This document shows positions 22,014 through 33,410 of a stretch of DNA of 64,000 bases, in pieces. Made by a program: the position numbers and the translations under genes. Below the pieces are notes generated by a model that had not been told where the DNA came from, searched no databases, and worked only from the letters and a program-made list of their open reading frames with translations. Positions within the stretch are counted from its first letter, which is position 1; each line of letters opens with the position of its first letter. The stretch is taken from assembly GCA_001247695.2 (NCBI GenBank), contig LGRX02034661.1, positions 19,286-83,285 of the forward strand, written 5' to 3'. Source of the DNA: Cymbomonas tetramitiformis (lineage: Eukaryota > Chlorophyta > Pyramimonadophyceae > Pyramimonadales > Pyramimonadaceae).

Positions 22014-22841
22014 CCCCTATGGAGCGGATGGAATTTTTTGCCAAAAGCACCAGTTTCACAAATGTGTCGTTTTCACGGTATATGGTGCCTCGGTAAGTGT
22101 GGGTGATTCGTTACATGTTTCATAACTCCTATAAAGTGATTTTGGTCCATAAAATACATGATCGCATGATATATACAACGATATATCGGTGATATACAAG
22201 CCAAAAAACACGTTTTCCAGGAATCAAAAGTGTCAAAAATCAGTTCTCACATCCGCTTATTCGAGTATTAGGTCGCCCCTCGACCATAAAACAATCGCCT
22301 TTACTAATGCCTTGAAATCAGTAATGGTGGCTGTAGTTAAACGCACAAATACATCGAAATATTCAAGCAATAAGGTGAAAAAAACACCAAAAAACAACGA
22401 AAAAACATCATTTGTCAAATGTTTTCCATACTTAAGGCCATATTGTGTGTTTTCAGGGGAAATCGACTGTTGGGAAAGTAAGTATTGCCCATATGAGGTG
22501 CATGGTCATTTTACATGATAGTGGGCACTGAACCAACAAATCCTTGTCGATGAATGGCATCTACACCTCGTTTTTTCACACTTTAAGATACTTTTGACCA
22601 AAGTTGCATGCCTAGAAATAAGCAACTTTGGGGATTTTGCTACAACAAATTTACCCTTGGGTGAGATATATATACTAAGTATATGTGTAGAATAAATTGT
22701 TGAGTATTGGATATACCTATTGCAACGGGTGTGCGAAGCTTGTATGGCCGATTCCGACAAGTGCTATCGGGCTGAGAAATGAATACAAGCTTAGAGTTTG
22801 AAGTGGTTGTACCGTATACGGTACAAACCGCTCCATAGGGG
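22014..22841. mobile_element. piggyBac-like MITE
   Basis: Inverted terminal repeat CCCCTATGGAGCGG (22014-22027) and its complement (22828-22841), flanked on both sides by TTAA (22010-22013 and 22842-22845). A TTAA target and CCC-starting termini are the signature of piggyBac-type elements. The 828-bp interior has no credible gene, so it is non-autonomous. It lies inside the larger DNA transposon. Confidence 0.75.
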
Positions 22842-23417
22842 TTAAGCATTCTAAAAATCAGTTTATAGGCATATATGATGACTGCAATGTCCCGGAGTGT
22901 AAAACGGTCACATGCACATGCTACATGGCATCTAGAACTTCATTTTGTTATTAAAAAAAACACTAAAACCCTTGGATCACAAATACTTTTTACAGGTGCA
23001 AGGGTCGATTTGAATGTGTATATTACCCAATACGAAGTTGCCAACATGCAAAATGTGGTAAGCATGATTGGGTATGATGTTTGGATAAAACTTTGAGGCT
23101 TGGTGGGACAATTCAGCTCGAAATTCAATTGGATAAAAATATTTGAGTGGCATGCTATGTTTTTAATACCCTCCAAAGGTTGAAACTAAAAAATGATAGG
23201 GTGCATGATACAAATGCATTGGATATATCGAGTATATGAATATATGCTGCATGTGACATACGTTCCCACTCAGTTAAGGTCCTTTAGATGCTAAAACTCG
23301 GAGGGTACTCAATAGGGACCACAAGAGGGTGGTTTTAAAAATCCCCGCAAAACCGGTCCTTGTGGGAGGACCGAACGCGATTTGGGTCCTCCCACAAGGA
23401 CTGTCGGGCAGTAGCCA

Positions 23418-25834
23418 ATTAGATGTGCATTTCACCACCTGTACGCTATTATACTGAGCATCACTGTGATTGTGCATGTATCACCCACCCAGTTTGATCA
23501 CGTTAACAACTGGATATATTAATACATGTACATTGCACAAGCATTCTGCAGTGAATGTTATATTTGGAATCCATGTCAGCAAAAGGTGCCTGAAGGTGAT
23601 TGTTAACATCATAATTAGCTCGACAAAGTCCTGACATGCATGTCGAGATACATGGGATGAACTTGTCGTTCTATGGTGGATCACTGGAAGGAATGCTCAC
23701 CTGAGCTGCATGTGAAATAAGCCTATCAACTCATTATTGTGAATGAGAAATATTCAAGATTACAATATCTACTAAGTTGAAATCTATCATGCTAGACTTA
23801 TTCAGCACGTGGTATGCAGAGCATCTTGCATGATATCATCTTGGTATACTATATATATTGTAATACCATTAATCATCTGTATATAAGTGATGTATATATC
23901 AAAGAAATTGCTTAATCTTGGTATCTAAAGTGCTGAAGTGCCCACTCCAATGCTGCACGACTTCCGCCGGTTCGGCCGTGGAAACTGTCAGCTGGGCAAC
24001 TCTCCGCTCTGGTCGGGGGTGGTTAGCTCGTGAGGGCGCCGTCCATCCGGGAGTAAGTACCATATATGTTGCAAATAACTTTGACACACATACTCACTTG
24101 TAAATAAGTCACTGCCTAAATAAGTCACCATGCCTATGCATTACTTATATAACAAGTGTAAATCACTGACACTACTATTAACATTCACTAATTCAGAAGT
24201 GAAATGTTCAACTATATATCAACCATGTGTATGATAACATAGATACCATCCAGCTTGATCACGATAACAGCTGGATGTCAAGTGATGGCGATAGATGGGG
24301 ACAGAATCAACCAACATGCTGTAGGGCTGGATAGAGAAATCTCCAGACCCGAAGGCATCATACAATGCTCAGATAGCAGCTGGTCACTGCTGAGCATTGT
24401 CCACACGTCTCACATATTATCGCTGGAGCAAGAACAACAACCTCAATGCATTTGTGACAACTGATTCAGTAATGATCTGCACAAAAAGCATGTACCTACT
24501 CAGATCAGATATATATTGAACTGACTGACATAGGTTGTTGTGGACACACACACACATACATTGTGTTGTATTAAACTGCTTAGATTGTATCAAGCAGCGT
24601 CCAGATATATTTGAATCTAGAGATATCACTTTGATATACTCTTGGTGCACAGCCATATGCACAGCCAAATATATCTTAGGTTCTGACAAGTTATCACTTA
24701 AGTGGTAAATCCACTTACAGTTGATATACCTAATAAGTCATTGGGAAGTAAGCTAACTTCCATGGGTTTCAAATCAGTAAAACCCATTTTTTGGCTCAAC
24801 CATAGATGTTGACCATCAGAGATGTTCACAATATTGCCATGAAATATATCATGTGCAAAAGTGACATAAGTTGCAATAGTTCTGTAGCTTGCAACTTCCA
24901 CACACACTGAGATATGTTACTGAGGTAATAAATCATATGACCAAAAAGCTGTAAAATGGGTGAAAATCGTTGGCGATAAATTTCAAAACTGAAATTTCGA
25001 CCCCATTTTATTTTAGATTGTGATTTTATACCTATTGGGGTATTGGAAAAACACGATGACCATGGTCATATCTCGTGTAACACCCTAGATATTAGGTGTG
25101 TAATATATAGGGGTGTACATATTAGCTGTAACGAAATGCGTGAAAAGTTCACACGTACAATTTCAAAATGAAAAATTCGGGTTAATTTTCTTTTTGCTGA
25201 TCTGATTATTCAGCTATCAATAAATAATCCCTGATTTATGCAGCACTTATAACACCCTGTAACACCCTAAAAATTAAATGTGTGTGTCAGGGGTGTAACA
25301 TACCTCCTGAAAACCACGTAACACACAGTACAAGATTAAATACAGTTTTGCTAAAATATCTTTGCAAAAAATATATACTGCTTTAATTTAGCATATATTA
25401 GGGTTACTGATCACAGGTAACACCCTAAAACCACTGTGTGCGATACGGGTCACTGTAACGTAACATACCCTAAATGCCACCTATATGATAGGTAAAACTT
25501 CGTGTTTTGGCATACAGGTCATGCTGCAATCAGCACAGACATGACAAATTTCGGGCAACAACCCAAAGACTGTAGGGCTGCAACCCTAAAACTGTAACAG
25601 CTGCTTCCTATAAGGATTGCATGCTATATCATGAGGTAAAAGGCAACTGACAACTGCCTATATATTTCACACTTCCTTGAGGGGGGAAGAAGGTGGATAT
25701 ATGTACATGCATCACCTCATTATAACATACAGATATACTATATGTATATAACATAGATATATATACTATATATACACCAACACACACACTCAGTTAGCTG
25801 AAGGCATTTTTTGTGTTGTGTTTTGTTCTTTTAG
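23418..25834 (+). other. Chromovirus 5' leader, part 2, possibly containing an intron
   Basis: AT-rich non-coding sequence, homologous in reverse to 55640-57640. A GC-rich island (23931-24052) is absent from that copy and ends in A|GTAAGTAC, a strong splice donor. Directly before the gag ATG is a T-rich acceptor ending TTCTTTTAG (25834). Together they suggest a leader intron of about 1.8 kb (24053-25834). A purine run GAGGGGGGAAGAAGG (about 25680-25694) recurs reversed near 54240 and 55645. Confidence 0.5.
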
Positions 25835-27232
25835 ATGGCAGAAGCAGAAGATACAGATATTCCAGCCATCAATGCAGACCCATCAACATGGTTCTTTGAC
25901 ATATTAGGTTCCTACGATACATTCAGTCGATTCAAGATCCCAAAATGGCTCGCTGGTTACGACAACACCCAGACCAGATTCGACCAGATAGGATACTTCG
26001 ACAACATCAGTCGAATGAAGCCCGATATGAGCAGATATAGGGATCCTGAAAACGAACTTCAGGAACCAGATGAGGAATATTCCACAGACATTCCTCCATT
26101 AGTCTTTACAGACCCTGATGACGACCCAATGTCAGCTCCAGCACCAGATCCACCCAGTTTGGTTCCAAAGGTGAAGATGACACCACCTAGGGAATTCAAA
26201 TCTGGACAGGACGCAGAAGTTTGGTTGGACACGGTGGACCGGTATTTTCAGTTTACGTATCCAGGAGTGCCAGATAAGGATTTGATCACAGTCTTTCTAA
26301 CCCTCATCCAGACCAATGATCGACACTATTTCCAGGTTGTGGCTATGTAATCAGCCAGATGCCACATATGCAGGAATCAGAGGGATATTCCTCAGCCAAT
26401 TTGGCAACCCTCACAAGAGATCAGTGGCCAAGAAACACCTGATGGCACTGACTCAAGGGAGCCAAAGCTTCTCAGACTATTTGCGCACGTTTACGTCACT
26501 CGCTGCTTTAGCAGCAGTTGATCTGAACGATGTGTTAATAAAGGACAGATTTGTCAGCAGTATGGACCCAGATCTCCGCAGACAGTTCCAGTTAAGATAC
26601 CTGACAGAGCAAGAAAGGAATAATCTGTCGTGGCAAAAAACACACAGATACTGCTAGATTTGAATTATGTCGTTCATTCAAAGCAGTCAGAAACCCTTCA
26701 TTATCGGGGTCAGAAGGAGCAGTCTCAGTCAGGAGGTCCAGTCAAAAAGGACAAGGACAAAGGACGAGGCAGGAAGCCTTATGACAAATATAGGAACTGG
26801 AATCAGAACCAGGGTGGCAGTCAGAACTCAAATGCCAATCAGGATCGGACCAAGGGAAAAGGTGGAAAAGGCAAGGGAAAAGGAAAAGGAAAAGGAGCAG
26901 CACCAAATTCTCCTCAGTCTTGCCAGCGTTGTGGTCGTGTTGGTCACATCGCAAAGGATTGTTATTCCACCAAAACCCCAGATGGAAAAGATATCAAGGG
27001 CAAGCCACCAGCTCAGAATCCTTTCCAGATCCGGAGACAGCAGCAACAGAATCAGGGTGCTAAGGATGGGTCTGGCAAACTCATCAATACGATCAACACC
27101 CTGGTTAAGGAACTGAAGAGTCAGCACAGCATCAATGCAGCAGTTGCAACTCCAGCTTCAGCTCCAGCTCCTCTCCAGGGAAACTCTCAGGGTACTGCAC
27201 AGGTACCGGTGTTGAGAGCACCCCGAGGGTAG
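25835..27232 (+). pseudogene. Chromovirus gag with two frame breaks
   Basis: Begins MAEAEDTDIPAINADPSTW at 25835 with an acidic N-terminus, followed by a retrotransposon gag domain (REFKSGQDAEVWLDTVDRYF, FLSQFGNPHKRSVAKKHLMA, YLRTFTSLAALA), a basic Gly/Lys-rich tract and one zinc knuckle C-x2-C-x4-H-x4-C at 26921-26962 (CQRCGRVGHIAKDC). Stop at 27230-27232. The frame moves by +1 near 26330-26345 and back near 26630-26645, the latter next to a run of six A; these look like two compensating indels. Gag forms the particle and the knuckle binds element RNA. Confidence 0.85.
27178..27222 (+). promoter_or_regulatory. -1 programmed ribosomal frameshift signal between gag and pol
   Basis: The heptamer GGGAAAC (27178-27184) lies in the gag frame as CAG GGA AAC, that is X XXY YYZ. 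Gag continues 15 more codons and stops at 27232, while the pol frame is open in the -1 phase from here. Six bases downstream is a possible stem GGTAC (27191-27195) with GTACC (27203-27207), directly followed by GGTG/CACC (27208-27211, 27219-27222). Confidence 0.65.
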
Positions 27233-28179
27233 ATCAGCCTGAAGATGCCACTGAAGCAAGTGGCCGGGTTGAGAGTATCTCAGAAGAAGTCCTTTCCAGT
27301 CTGACATTACAGTTTCAGCAGATGGACACTCCCTCAGAGCACATCGCACAGATGCAGTCTCAAACAGCACAGCTGAAATCACAGAAGAAGCTGTTGTTGT
27401 ACAAAGGGAAAGTATATGGACAGAGTACTCACATTTTGGTAGATCCAGGAGCTACATCGTCTTTCATTGACAGACAGTTCGCTGCTCAGCTTGGTATAGC
27501 ACCCACAGATTCTTCATCATTTTCAGTGGGATTGGCTGGAGGAAGCCAACTACCATGCACATCCTATCTTCCCAAGGCTACATTTACGCTGGGTAAGTAT
27601 AAGGACACAGAGGATTTCTACATCATTGACATGAAACCATTCACTGTCATTCTGGGTCAAGATTGGTTGGAGAGGAGAAATCCACACATTGACTTCCAGA
27701 CCAAAAATCTGACGATCACTAGGAAGCACTCATCAGGCTCCAGTATTCGCACAGTATTATCCAGAGTTGAACAGACTCCAGGCTCAGATGACCTTCCTGA
27801 AATGGAAATGGTCAGCGCCACCACCATGAGAAAGCACCTTCGTCGTATTCGATCCAGTGGTTCGGCTGAAGAAGCCGTAGCTTATCTCTTCTTTCTCTCA
27901 GAGGTCGATGGTGAACTGGTCTTCGCAGCAGCAGACTCAGACACCACTATGGAAGACCCAGAGGTCACAGCAGCACGTGATCAAATGAGGGAAGACTTTT
28001 CAGACATATTCCAGGAGGATCTTCCAGCTGGTCATAGGCCAGAACGGTTTGAAGGTGGTTATCATCGAATCAACATTGAACCTGGGCACAAGCCGCCATC
28101 GCAGCCAGTACGTACCATTCCAGTGCCCATGATGGAAGAGCTCAAACGACAAATCATCAAATATGTCGACTTGGGTACT

Positions 28180-28319
28180 GTGGTTACACTATTGAACTTA
28201 ATACCCCGCAACGCCATCAATAGTTTAATAAAATCAATAGGGAATTCATGCCTCAAGGACATTAATTATTATTATTATTATTCATTGTTTGTTGACCTTG
28301 AAGCTATATATATATATCG
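28180..28319. mobile_element. Short insert in RT, LINE/SINE-tail-like
   Basis: Compared with the RT at 1-1019, about 140 extra bases separate the KYVDLG and LRPSS-type codons. The insert has no ORF, an (ATT)5-6 run (28263-28282) and a TA run at its right end. A microsatellite tail after a short unique body resembles the 3' end of a 5'-truncated LINE or a SINE, but the junctions are not clean enough to prove a target duplication. Confidence 0.4.
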
Positions 28320-30443
28320 ACTATCCTTCGTCCGTCATCATCTCCATATGGATGTCCTATCATTTTTGCTCCTAAGCCAGGTGGGAAGTGGAGGATGTGC
28401 TGTGATTATCGAGCCCTTAATAACATCACAATTAAGGACACGTATCCATTGCCACCTCACGACACCCTTCTTGAACAGCTAAAAGGTGCACGATGGTTCA
28501 GCAGATTTGACTTCAATCAGTTTTTCCATCAGATCCCTATACATCCAGATGACATTCACAAAACAGCTATTCGCACCAGATACGGTTCCTATGAGTGGAC
28601 AGTTATGCCTTTCGGATTGACCAATGCTCCTGCAACAGCTCTTCGTGTAGGAAACCGGGCATTCTTCGACTTCATCGACCAGTTTCTTGTCATATTCATG
28701 GATGGCACTATTGTGTACAGTCCGGACTTTGACAGCCACTTGAAGCATGTTCGACAGTTCCTCCAGCGTTGCAGAGATCACCAGTTCTTCATCAGGCCTT
28801 CCAAGGTGCCTGGAGTTGTTCGTCAGATCTATAGACTTCATCGGACATCACATCTCTGAAGCAGGCTTGTCCATCATCGAAGACAGAATCCGAGCAGTCA
28901 TGGCAATACAGCCTCCAGTGTCTTATGGTCCTACCGTCGGAAAGCAGCCTCTACGCCGTATGGCTAAAGATGGCAAGTCATCCCTTCGGTCATTCTTGGG
29001 CATGGTCGGTCAATTTAGGAGATTCATACCAAAGTTCTCCAAGATTGCCGAGCCTCTCAATCGTCTCCTTAAAGATAATGCAGAGTTTGTCTGGGAATCT
29101 GAGCAGCAGCAGGCATTTGACAACCTCAAAAGTGCCATCTGCAATGCTCCAGTACTACAACTTCCAGATCAGAAACTGCCATCTATTATGGAGGTCGATG
29201 GATCAGGCACACACGTTGGTCAAGTGATACTCCAGGATCAAGGAAAAGGTATCAAGCCATGTGGCTATCACAGCGTCACTCTCTCCGATACACAGAGACG
29301 TTGGCCTATTCCTGAGATCGAGCTATTTGCCATCGTAGAGGGCTTCAGGTTCTTTCGCCACATCTTGCTGGGAGCTCCTGAGACTATCGTACGCTCAGAT
29401 CATCAACCACTGGTTTATTTCCAGTCGAAATCCACACTGAGCCCCAAACAGGCAAGGTGGTTGGATGAGCTCTCCGAGTACAACTTCCGAATAGAGCACA
29501 TCGCTGGCGAGAAGAACAAGGTTGCAGATGCACTCACTCGTATCTCTGCACTCTTTGAACTCACTGACTGTCTGACACATATAGACGTCACCGAGGTTCC
29601 ACTCATTGACATACCATCTGCAGATTCTACATTCATTGCACTTATATCTTCTTCATCAGCTCATCAGCTACACGACATCATTATATCCGAATATGATCGT
29701 GATACATTTGCACAGACTATATTGGCTAAGCTGACATCATCGACTTCATCACAGTCAGTCAGCAGCTTCAGCTTCGAGCTCATTCAGGGGTTGATCTACC
29801 GCAAGACGATATATGGCAGACAGCTGTACATTCCACCTACTGCCAAGGTTCCTACAGATGATGGTAAGATCACACAGCTTCGCCACATTCTCCTTCATGA
29901 GTGCCACTCAGCCACTATTTCTGGTCATGTAGGCAAAAATCGCATGCTCCATCTATTGCGTAGCCGATATTATTGGCCAGGAATGACAACGGCAGCTATC
30001 CAGTACATTCGGGAGTGCCCCGTTTGTCAACGCCAGAAAACGAGACGACACAAGCCTTATGGTCAGGCACATATACGATATTCTGTGCCTAAGACAAAAT
30101 GGTTAGATGTATCTCTTGACTGGATTACTGACCTGCCTATCACCACTAATGGGCACGACAGTATATTTGTGGTAATGTGCCAATTCTCTCATCGCTGTCA
30201 TCTCATTCCCTTCAACATGACCTGGACAGCTCAGCATACTGCTTCTATATATATGCAGCATATCTTCAAGCTCCATGGTCTTCCGAGGAACATCATCTCA
30301 GATCGAGACCCCAGATTCACCTCTACATTCTGGCAGACACTGTGGAAATCTACTGGTACGAGATTGTCTATGACGTCTTCGCATCATCCACAGTCGAATG
30401 CAGCCAATGAGAGGAGCCATGCCTTCATTGAGGATATCCTCAG

Positions 30444-30528
30444 GTACTTTTCAATTTGTTGATTCATGATTCGATTTCACCATCCTCTGGTTTATAAACT
30501 GATTAGATAGTATTTTTTTCATCCTCAG
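30444..30528 (+). other. 85-bp intron in integrase with duplicated borders
   Basis: GTACTTTT..TTTTTTTCATCCTCAG; removal joins EDILR to CCCNDTSANSWEDKLPLVEF in frame. The 10-mer ATCCTCAGGT occurs at both borders (30436-30445 and 30521-30530). The unspliced frame ends at TGA (30460-30462). Confidence 0.75.
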
Positions 30529-31258
30529 GTGTTGTTGCAATGATACTTCAGCCAATTCGTGGGAGGACAAGTTGCCTCTGGTGGAGTTTGCAATTAACAA
30601 CACAGTTTCTGCATCTACTGGTTATTCACCATTCTATCTCGACTCGACGGCGCAGCCACTTTCGCCTCATGATCTGGTAATCACTATTCCGCCAGAAGCT
30701 CCTGTACCAATACAAAGAGCTATTCGAGATCACTTTGACCAGTACTCGGCTGTGCATGCCAACGCGGTAGACAACATTTCCCGAGCAGCAGAAATTAGCC
30801 AAGCCAGATTCAATAAAACTCACATGCCTCGGCAATACGCAGTTGGGCAAAAAGTTCTTTTACGGACCGAGTATATTCAATGGACTGGTTTGACAGAGGC
30901 AGGCAGACACTTCAAGCAGCCATATATTGGGCCGTTCACTATATCCAAAGTGCTTAGCCATGGGCGTGCATACGAGTTAGATTTCGGAAACCTCGATATC
31001 TGTATTCATCCGGTACAGCCTGCATCCAGATTAGAGCTGTATAACGACTCGATCCAAGCACCTTTGCCTCTGCCACAGATGATCACCGAAGAAGGGCAAC
31101 CACTGTTTGAGATATCACACATACTCTCAGATAAGATCACTAGAGGTGTCAAGTACTACTTAGTGCGATATGCAGGCTACGGCCCTGAGCATGACACCTG
31201 GGTCAAAGCCACAGAGCTGACCAATGCAGCAGACATGATAGCTGCCTATGAAGGCTAA

Positions 31259-32305
31259 ACATTATATTAAGCCTGATGCCCTTACTTCTTGTAATATATA
31301 CTAATACATGTCGATCATCTATATACCTTGCTCTTAATGTTTTATCATTATGTTGCATAGAAGCGGGAAATTGATCCTTCCTTGCTAAAGGTGTAGTGAG
31401 CCTTGTACAAAATCATACCCTTGCACAGATACGCACACATGCGAGATATCATATCTGTGGATAAATAAAAACTGCTAAAAGCTACCTTTGCCAAAACCGT
31501 GGTTTGTCATCGGATTCTTGGCCAGTCATCCGAAGCTACCGGAGACATCGACTGAGGTAGACGGAGTTGTGATCCTAAGTTGTGCTTGACAAACATAACT
31601 AAATAAATTTCACATTAGTACGTGGCGAATCCACTCTCACTCATCGCGATAGATGTTCGTCAAAGCGGGCGTACTGGACCATTTATCAAGAGTGAGCAGA
31701 TCGGGTAAAGGATTATAAATCCAATCCCGTTAAGCAGGGCCACTCTGTTTGCATTAAAACAAGCCCCCGGTGAAATAACTCCGGAAACAAACACGGGCTC
31801 CCCGTTGCCGCCTATGATCCTCCCAAGTAGCTTCAGGAGGGGAGGAAGGGTTGGGTGCAATATATAAGGCCGAGAATCGTTCGATTATAAATTGTTAAAT
31901 CGTGGGATCATCGTTCGCAAAGGCGTCGACGGCTAGCGCAAATAATCCGTAACGTATACCTCGGATACCTTGAATCGTCACTCTGACGCACGATACGTGT
32001 GGATCAATCAGTAATCCAGCGTCAATCTGTATCACGAAACGCAATTCATTGAACCTTGAAACGTCACTCTGCAATACGATACGCAATTCAAAGGGGGCTA
32101 CATCCTAAGAACTGTAAGGCTAATGCCTAAGGTGAGGGACTAAAGTGGACTCAGTTCCCCCCAATAACCTAAAAACACCATGAGGGACGCCTCAAATCGG
32201 TGTAAGAAGACTGGTACCAGCAAGAAGCAACAACAACAAAGACATCAAAGACATATACAAAGGTATGCCCGTTGTGAGGTCACAACTCTTTTAAGAGGGG
32301 AGATC
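31259..32305 (+). other. Chromovirus 3' untranslated region and polypurine tract
   Basis: Non-coding; homologous to 4350-4721 and, reversed, to 46268-47260 and 49763-50760. It contains the GGGGCTACATCCTAAGAACTGTA motif (about 32095) and ends in AAGAGGGGAGATC (32293-32305), the polypurine tract directly before the LTR. Confidence 0.8.
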
Positions 32306-32917
32306 TGTCAGGGTTATGACCGATGACACATGTGTCATACATGTCATACGTGTCATACGTGTCATACATGTCATACCATGTCATGTCATGTCATGTCATG
32401 TCATATATTATTATGACAGACAGTCGTCAGACAGTCGTCAGACAGTCGTCATTACGGTCGACTATGACTGTACATGTCATCGAGATGAGACGTCACATCA
32501 TCTGTCATTTATTCAAGGAAAGACTTGAATGATACCTGTCATCGAGAGTTCGTACGTCGAACTCGAGATGGCAAAGCAAGATCCATCTTGAAGAACCGAA
32601 ATGGTTCGGAGAAGTATGCATCTTTGCTTCTAGCATGTTCTGAATAAGCATGCGCAGTATCATGTGGCAAACGCATTATTCGTTTAGCCGATACTGGTCG
32701 TTCAACCAATGTCTTGGGTTCACGACCCGATTGCGGTGCCAACTATGAGTTGGGGGACATCTGGTATATGAGCTAGCGTTGTGCTAGAGCAGGATCTTCT
32801 GTCCGAAGTCTGCACTCATACCCGCACATATCTACACGCGTGTTGCTGTTCCTTAACACCGTGTTATTTATCTTAAACATAAAGATATACTAAGGCTCGT
32901 CTGCGCAAGCCTTAAGA
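32306..32917 (+). repeat. 3' LTR of the chromovirus
   Basis: 612 bp, starts TGTCAGGGTTATGACCG and ends GCAAGCCTTAAGA, followed by the target duplication TGCAT (32918-32922). Near-identical to 15509-16107; longer because the TGTCAT array has extra units. Confidence 0.9.
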
Positions 32918-33410
32918 TGCATTGTGTGGACGCGCATGCATGCTACAATTATAAAAACACGCAAGTGGCACAACGTGCTTCCTTTTAATAGACATTTATA
33001 TTTGCAGACGGCGTGCTCACATGTCGCGATGAGATCTAGCGGGCTCCTTTCTACATCGTCTGCATGTCAAACACGCATGGTGCAATTATGAAATATATCT
33101 GCCCACAACTCGCTTCCTATCGCAAATGTCGAGTCTGCGTGTCGGTTGGGATGCATCCAACGGGATATCTGCCAAGACGCCATGCGAATGGAGACGATAC
33201 ACATTTAAATTCAGCCATTGGCACTACCATGCGAGTATAAAATGTCAATCATGACAATCAAGCATATATATTTAAGCAAATGCGCAGATGGCATCACGAT
33301 ATGCAAGTGAGGCATTTGCGATACAGGAAGCGAGTTGTGAGCGTGCTTGTGCGAATGGGGTATATGAATAGCAATGATTACTTGTGCTCCGATACAATTT
33401 AATCAATAAT
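32918..33410. repeat. Right half of the repeat split by the chromovirus
   Basis: Continues the repeat at 14150-14440 exactly where 15508 leaves off: TGCATTGTGTGGACGCG, then CTTCCTTTTAATA..CATTTATATTTGCAGACG and GTCGGTTGGGATGCATCC. No gene. Confidence 0.75.

Larger units (their letters stand above)
17124..23417 (+). mobile_element. DNA transposon carrying a chromodomain-hAT transposase
   Basis: Terminal inverted repeats TGGCTACTGCCCGA (17124-17137) and its complement (23404-23417), followed on each side by CTCCCACAAGGAC motifs (17149-17161, 23357-23403). Outside the TIRs the flanks share only ATTA (17120-17123, 23418-23421), not the 8-bp duplication usual for hAT elements. Comparison with the uninterrupted leader copy around 57640 (reverse) shows the 6.3 kb is an insertion. 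Subterminal repeats flank the gene, and a TTAA-flanked MITE lies in the 3' part. Confidence 0.75.
27185..31258 (+). pseudogene. Chromovirus pol: protease, RT, RNase H, integrase, chromodomain (disrupted)
   Basis: Domains in order: aspartic protease with LVDPGATSSFI (about 27438; DPG where DSG/DTG is usual); RT from about 28110; RNase H (IMEVDGSG about 29190, LDELSEYNFRIEHI and VADALTR to 29540); integrase with an HHCC finger (HECHSATISGH..CPVCQRQ, 29890-30030) and DDE core (SLDWITDLP, ISDRDPRF, NAANERSH); and a C-terminal chromodomain (YYLVRYAGYGPEHDTWV, about 31155-31205). Damage: an insert of about 140 bp within the RT N-terminus (28180-28319), a frame shift near 28805, and loss of the second RT aspartate (FMDG at about 28698-28709). 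The last exon is joined by an 85-bp intron (30444-30528). The copy cannot make its own RT. Confidence 0.9.
15509..32917 (+). mobile_element. Ty3/gypsy chromovirus insertion, 17.4 kb, with nested elements
   Basis: Two near-identical LTRs (15509-16107 and 32306-32917) bound gag, pol with a C-terminal chromodomain, a polypurine tract and a putative primer site. The 5-bp target duplication TGCAT is at 15504-15508 and 32918-32922. The pre-insertion sequence (..ATATGCAT|TGTGTGGACG..) is preserved in another copy of the target repeat at about 14148-14166. Without the nested 6.3-kb DNA transposon the element would be about 11.1 kb. Confidence 0.9.

Noticed and set aside
23957..24035. tRNA or SINE promoter boxes in the GC-rich leader island (GGTTCGGCC, TGGTTAGCTCGTGAGG)
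   Set aside because: The B-like word precedes the A-like word and no cloverleaf can be drawn.
27322..28482. Protease/RT ORF taken to its natural stop at 28482
   Set aside because: Codons after about 28180 belong to the 140-bp insert and then to an out-of-frame reading of RT, so the C-terminal part is not meaningful protein.
28395..28859. RT frame as an independent gene
   Set aside because: It is the middle part of the chromovirus pol displaced by an insert upstream and an indel downstream.
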